Source of the DNA: Mesotaenium endlicherianum
Taxonomy: Eukaryota; Streptophyta; Zygnematophyceae; Zygnematales; Mesotaeniaceae
Length of the DNA: 64,000 nucleotides
Direction: 5' to 3'
Assembly: GCA_009602735.1 (NCBI GenBank)
Contig: WELA01002374.1
Coordinates: 47,763 to 111,762, forward strand
The position numbers were made by a program, and so were the translations under genes. Positions 60,601 through 64,000 of this stretch are shown one piece after another. Every line of letters starts with the position of its first letter. Positions within the stretch are counted from its first letter, which is position 1. Under the pieces are notes generated by a model. The model searched no databases. It was not told the origin of the DNA and saw nothing but the letters and a program-made list of their open reading frames with translations.

Positions 60601-63600
60601 CCAGGAAGGCGGAAGGTCAGCAGAGCTGTTGCAAAGGCGCCCGCGGCTGCGGCTGCGCCAGCTGGGCCTGCTGCGCCCGTGATGGATGTGCGCGTGGAGG
60701 AGGTGCCAATGCAGGAGAGCATGCCATGTGTCTCGGCTATAGGCTGCACTCTTGGTGGCGGAGAAGTCAAGGAGGGTGTGTCTCACACTGTGCCAGCTGT
60801 CAGCACCCCGCAGGCCAGTGCCTTCCAAGGGCAGTCGCTTCCCAGCGGTGATGCTGCCACTTGTCAGCACAAGGGTGGTGTAGCGTGCATGGAGCAGTTG
60901 GGCACGAACCTTGCTGAGGCGCATGACGCAGCGCTCCCAGGTGTTGCTCAGGCAATGCCTGCTGCTGGGCAAGATCTTCCATGTGTCAGCCCGAGGCAGG
61001 CGCAGGCGCAGGCCCAGGCACACGCACAGGCGCAGAGAAACATGAGTGTGAAGGACCCCCCTACCTGGCTGGCCGAGACGCTGGCATCGTACGATTGGCT
61101 TGCCGCCTCAACGGGGGAGCCGGGCGGCAAGGGCGGCACGCTGTGGGCTGCAACGGTGCAGGTGCGTCGCGTCATATGCATGTGTGTGTGTGTGTGTGTG
61201 TGTGTTGCGCAGTCTCTCTGTGTAGTGTGTGTATGTGTGCGCGCTTGCCTTCTGTAGATTTGCAGCATGGGGTGTGAAGGTAGCATTTCACCTCGGTTTT
61301 GTCTTCCACCCAAATATAGTCAAAAGGACAATTTCCCGACCTGCAAATCATTGTCGCTTGTTTTTGCACTTTGATATGCGCAGCGCTCATCTTTACGACC
61401 GGCATGCGCAGAAGTTTCTATCCGATTTATTTGCCTGCCTGTTGTTGCCACGTCCCTTGTGAGCGCTTCCTCTCTCTCTCTCCCAACTATTTGGTTCTGA
61501 CCCCACCCAGTGGTTGCAATTGCGCCAGGTGTTGCTTCGGGAGGAGCTCGCACACGCCGGCGAAGCGGGCGCAAGTGCACTGCTGTCACTGGACTGCCAC
61601 CTGGCAAGTCTGCTCGCAGAGACAGACGAGCTGCTCCTGTGCGGCGCGCTCCTGCCGCCCGTCCCGCACATCATGCCCCCCGGACTGACAACAGGTGCCA
61701 CCATCGCAGGCGGCACGAAGACTGGTGGCGCAGTAGATGGCTCGGAGAGGACGGCATTGGCTGCTGGGGTAGCAGCAGCGCGTGCGACATCTTTGGAGAA
61801 GGAGCTGGAGGGCGGGGGAGAGAGTTTGCCTGCGGCGGCGGAGAGCGAGATAAGCGTGAGGTTTTGGAGGGTGGCTGCGTGCTGGGAGCTCGTTTCGCGC
61901 TTCCTGGTGAGTTGTGCGTGATGGAGAGAGAGGGAGAGTGGGAGAGAGGGTGGTGAAGGGAGAGGGCAACGTTGCTTGCTGAGACTGCTGGAGTGAGAGG
62001 CCCTTAGTCGGTTTTGTTGGGATTTTTACGTGCTTGGCTCGTCTCTCTTGGCTGTGGTGGCGGAAGCTTTTCTTGCTTGCCAACCACACTTGTGCATGGG
62101 TTTTGCGTCGTGCTGCGGTTGACTTGCCGTTTGTTAAAACTCAGGTGCGCTCTAGTTTTGACGGCTCTTCTTTGTCTTTGTCAATCTCTACAAGGCCTGC
62201 GGTTGCTTCGAGTCCACTTAGGTTCTGTTGCAGTCATACATTCTGTATTTCTCTCACTTTGACGCGAGGTAAGCACGTAAAGATGCCGTCACATTCATGT
62301 ATCTCTTACTCTCTCTCTCTCTCTGTATGTGTGTGTGTGTGTGTTTGCGTGCATGTGCTTTGCACAAGCGTAACAGGGCTACACATGTACAAAAAACGTA
62401 AACAGACGTTGTTTGCCTCTACTTGGTCTGTTGTTGTCTGTCTCGATAGCTAGTGTTCATATAAATCTCCGAATACTTTCCTCATAACACTTCTTCTTTA
62501 TGGGGGCCATCATGCATGCTGTTGCGGTTGAGGTGGCAATGCAGGGCTGGAAGTGGTGCTACAACGAGCTCATTGTGCGCCACCTGTGGGGGCGCCACCT
62601 GGCGGCCGGTTCCACCACCGCCAGCATGACAGCTGTGCTCCGCCTGCTTGCCGTCCTCAGCAGGTGCAGCCTCACTCTCGGCTCCTGAATCTTCCTTGTT
62701 GCCTAAGTGTAGACCCTGACTCCCCCCTATTGTTTCTTTTCTTTATTGCCATAACTAGCTAGAGTAACGCTTCTGCCTCCCTTGCGTCCTATTTCTGATC
62801 TGAAGTGGGTCATTGTCGCGCTCCCCATAAGAGCTGGACGTCAGAAGGAAGGGGATCTTCGGGGTTCAGGGGTTTGTCGGGGGGTGTCTGCTTCTGCTTC
62901 AGGGTTGTGCCTGGAACAAACAGGGAAGCGCATGGCGAATGTTAGAGGGAGAGAGAAGGCAGCTAGTGAAAGGCCAGAGAAGGCATGATCTGGCGGGAAG
63001 ATAGTCTCACGGTGTAAGCATAGGGATAGGGGGGGGGGGGGGGGGGGAAAGTNAGAGAGACGGAGAGCGGGCGGACGCGTTATTTTGTCATGAGGCAAGG
63101 CTGCTCTTCCTGCGTTGCGTGGGGAGGCTCTCTGGCCACTGATGTCCATATCGGAGGGTGGGGAGGCGCTCCGGTCACTCTGATCTCCCGGGTTCCTTAC
63201 CTCTGCAGTGGTCCTTGAGCTGCCTCGTGCCTGCAAGCGCTTGGGGCTGCCCCCTGCCCTACTGTTCTCTATTGTTTGGTGCCATTGCAGCACATGGTCT
63301 CTTCCTCCCTTCCTCCCTCCCTCCCTTTTTTCTCCCTCTCTCCCTCCCTCCCTTTTCTCTCCCTCCCTCCCTTCCTCTTTGGATTCCCCGGGAGCCTAAA
63401 CAAGTTATTAATATGCTCTACTCTTGCAGGCTGGGGTACACTGTTGAAGGGCAGAGGCTCCCAGGCGTGGCGGGCATTTGCGAGCGCCTTGAGGCTATGG
63501 CCACCGCAGATTCTAATATCCCTGAGCAAGACGTGCCCGACAGTACTGATGCTTGTGAGGACCGCCAGCTCGCCGCCATATCATCACCCTCACCCGTTTC

Positions 63601-63697
63601 CCCCGGCAGCTCCTGCCCACCATTCTCGCGAGCAGTGCGCAACGTTGCTCGTGAAGCAGCGGCCGCGTTGAGAAACAAGGCGAGGAAAAATTCGTGA
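54619..63697 (+). CDS. Giant disordered protein with RG-rich tract, unknown function
   Basis: Exons 54619-61161, 61511-61906, 62545-62663 and 63430-63697, phases 0/0/2, giving about 2,440 residues. The first exon is 6.5 kb of uninterrupted coding sequence. The true start may be Met 54919 (MSSESDKL) or an upstream exon. Visible along the chain: a possible coiled coil (101-125), an acidic patch DDFDDMVQFLESG (about 324), an RG-rich tract (about 567-611), Ala-rich and Glu/Ser-rich blocks (about 650-830), Gly-rich blocks, RPEIYEEIFGDDDDEEE (about 1127), a KPKYSYMDFGSG motif (about 1550), and a basic run RVRAQLIKKLALRR (about 1935). The last roughly 290 residues look folded and helical: DPPTWLAETLASYDWL, WLQLRQVLLREEL, VRFWRVAACWELV, WKWCYNELIVRHLWGRHL, LRLLAVLSRLGY. 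Composition suggests a nuclear, RNA- or chromatin-associated protein; this is inference. No family recognised. Confidence 0.7.
61162..61510 (+). other. Intron with GT repeat at its 5' end
   Basis: The GTGCGT donor is followed within 20 bases by a GT microsatellite (61181-61205) and then TC- and GT-rich sequence. The acceptor is CACCCAG at 61510. Confidence 0.85.
61907..62544 (+). other. Intron with CT and GT repeats
   Basis: GTGAGT donor and CAATGCAG acceptor. It carries CT (62309-62324) and GT (62325-62345) microsatellites on the sense strand. No exon is seen inside. Confidence 0.8.
62664..63429 (+). other. Last intron with poly-G tract and single N
   Basis: GTGCAG donor and CTCTTGCAG acceptor; AG|G makes the Arg at the splice. 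It holds a G homopolymer of about 19 bases (63029-63047) with an N at 63053, and a long CCCTCC/TTTCTC pyrimidine tract (63300-63375) before the acceptor. Confidence 0.8.
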
Positions 63698-64000
63698 CCC
63701 CGCAAATCCGTCATTGAGAAGCTCGCATCCTTGAGCGCAGGAAGGTTGGGAGGTGCAGATAATCCGGTCCCTTGCCTTGGTAAAATGTAGGTCCACGGGG
63801 AAATATTCACATTGATGCACAATGGACGTCTTCTTCTTACCAGATGTATCACTTTGTGTATCTTATGGTTGCCCTTATTTGATGGGAGTTGAGTTTTTGG
63901 CTTAAAAGTATATTGCAACAACAGTATCTTTCAGCAACCCCCACTGGACACTTGATTGTAGCCACTATGAAGCATGTTGTCGCCCATGCGTGCTCCTTGT
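63698..64000 (+). other. Presumed 3' UTR and flank of the giant-protein gene
   Basis: A 303-base stretch after the stop codon. No further exon, terminator or polyadenylation signal is evident. Confidence 0.4.

Noticed and set aside
1-64000. tRNA, rRNA or other structured RNA genes
   Set aside because: I saw no cloverleaf with conserved A/B boxes or rRNA-like sequence; the TGGTATCGGAGC sites are retroelement primer-binding sites, not tRNA genes.

Overview
The window reads as nuclear DNA of a green-lineage eukaryote, most likely a streptophyte alga (charophyte grade) with a large, repeat-rich genome. The reasons are a plant-type assimilatory nitrate reductase with six exons, a spliced gene whose product follows the plant U-box protein PUB62 from end to end, Ty3/gypsy chromoviruses primed by initiator tRNA-Met, long introns full of microsatellites, and no bacterial operon structure. 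The species cannot be named from the sequence alone.

Layout. (1) 24-6641, minus: a PUB62-like gene. Six exons are rebuilt here with consistent splice phases; the U-box exons lie off the left edge. (2) 6.7-14.4 kb: AT-rich spacer with a worn solo LTR (9591-10358), a fossil gypsy reverse-transcriptase stretch (about 10.8-11.6 kb) and unidentified coding-like scraps. (3) 14496-22373, minus: nitrate reductase, six exons, 949 codons plus stop, complete because the 405-bp assembly gap falls inside its last intron. (4) 22.4-49.8 kb: a retroelement nest. A 1.25-kb repeat occurs in opposite orientation at 23639-24891 and 48541-49786. Between the copies lie a gag-like ORF (24909-26264, plus), gypsy element A (26262-41750, minus) with gypsy element B (28080-34630, minus) inserted into it with a clean 5-bp target duplication, a third related LTR (44495-45757, plus), and gag and RT remains of a different retroelement (45.8-48.2 kb, minus). 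(5) 50.2-63.7 kb, plus: a coiled-coil protein gene (from 50200) and then a very large, mostly disordered protein gene (54.6-63.7 kb, about 2,440 residues) with an RG-rich tract and a folded-looking C-terminus I do not recognise. These may be one gene; an assembly gap at 53201-53662 hides the connection.

The host genes share three features that the retroelements largely lack: a heavily iterated near-palindrome (TGMCASSTGKCA, an E-box/TALE-like core) in exons, introns and flanks; GT- and CT-repeat tracts that mostly sit on the sense strand near splice sites; and high GC. Nitrate reductase catalyses the first step of nitrate assimilation, and its first hinge carries a mode-1 14-3-3 motif (RSLSQP) in the place where land-plant enzymes are switched off by phosphorylation. 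The genes are not functionally linked to one another in any way I can see.
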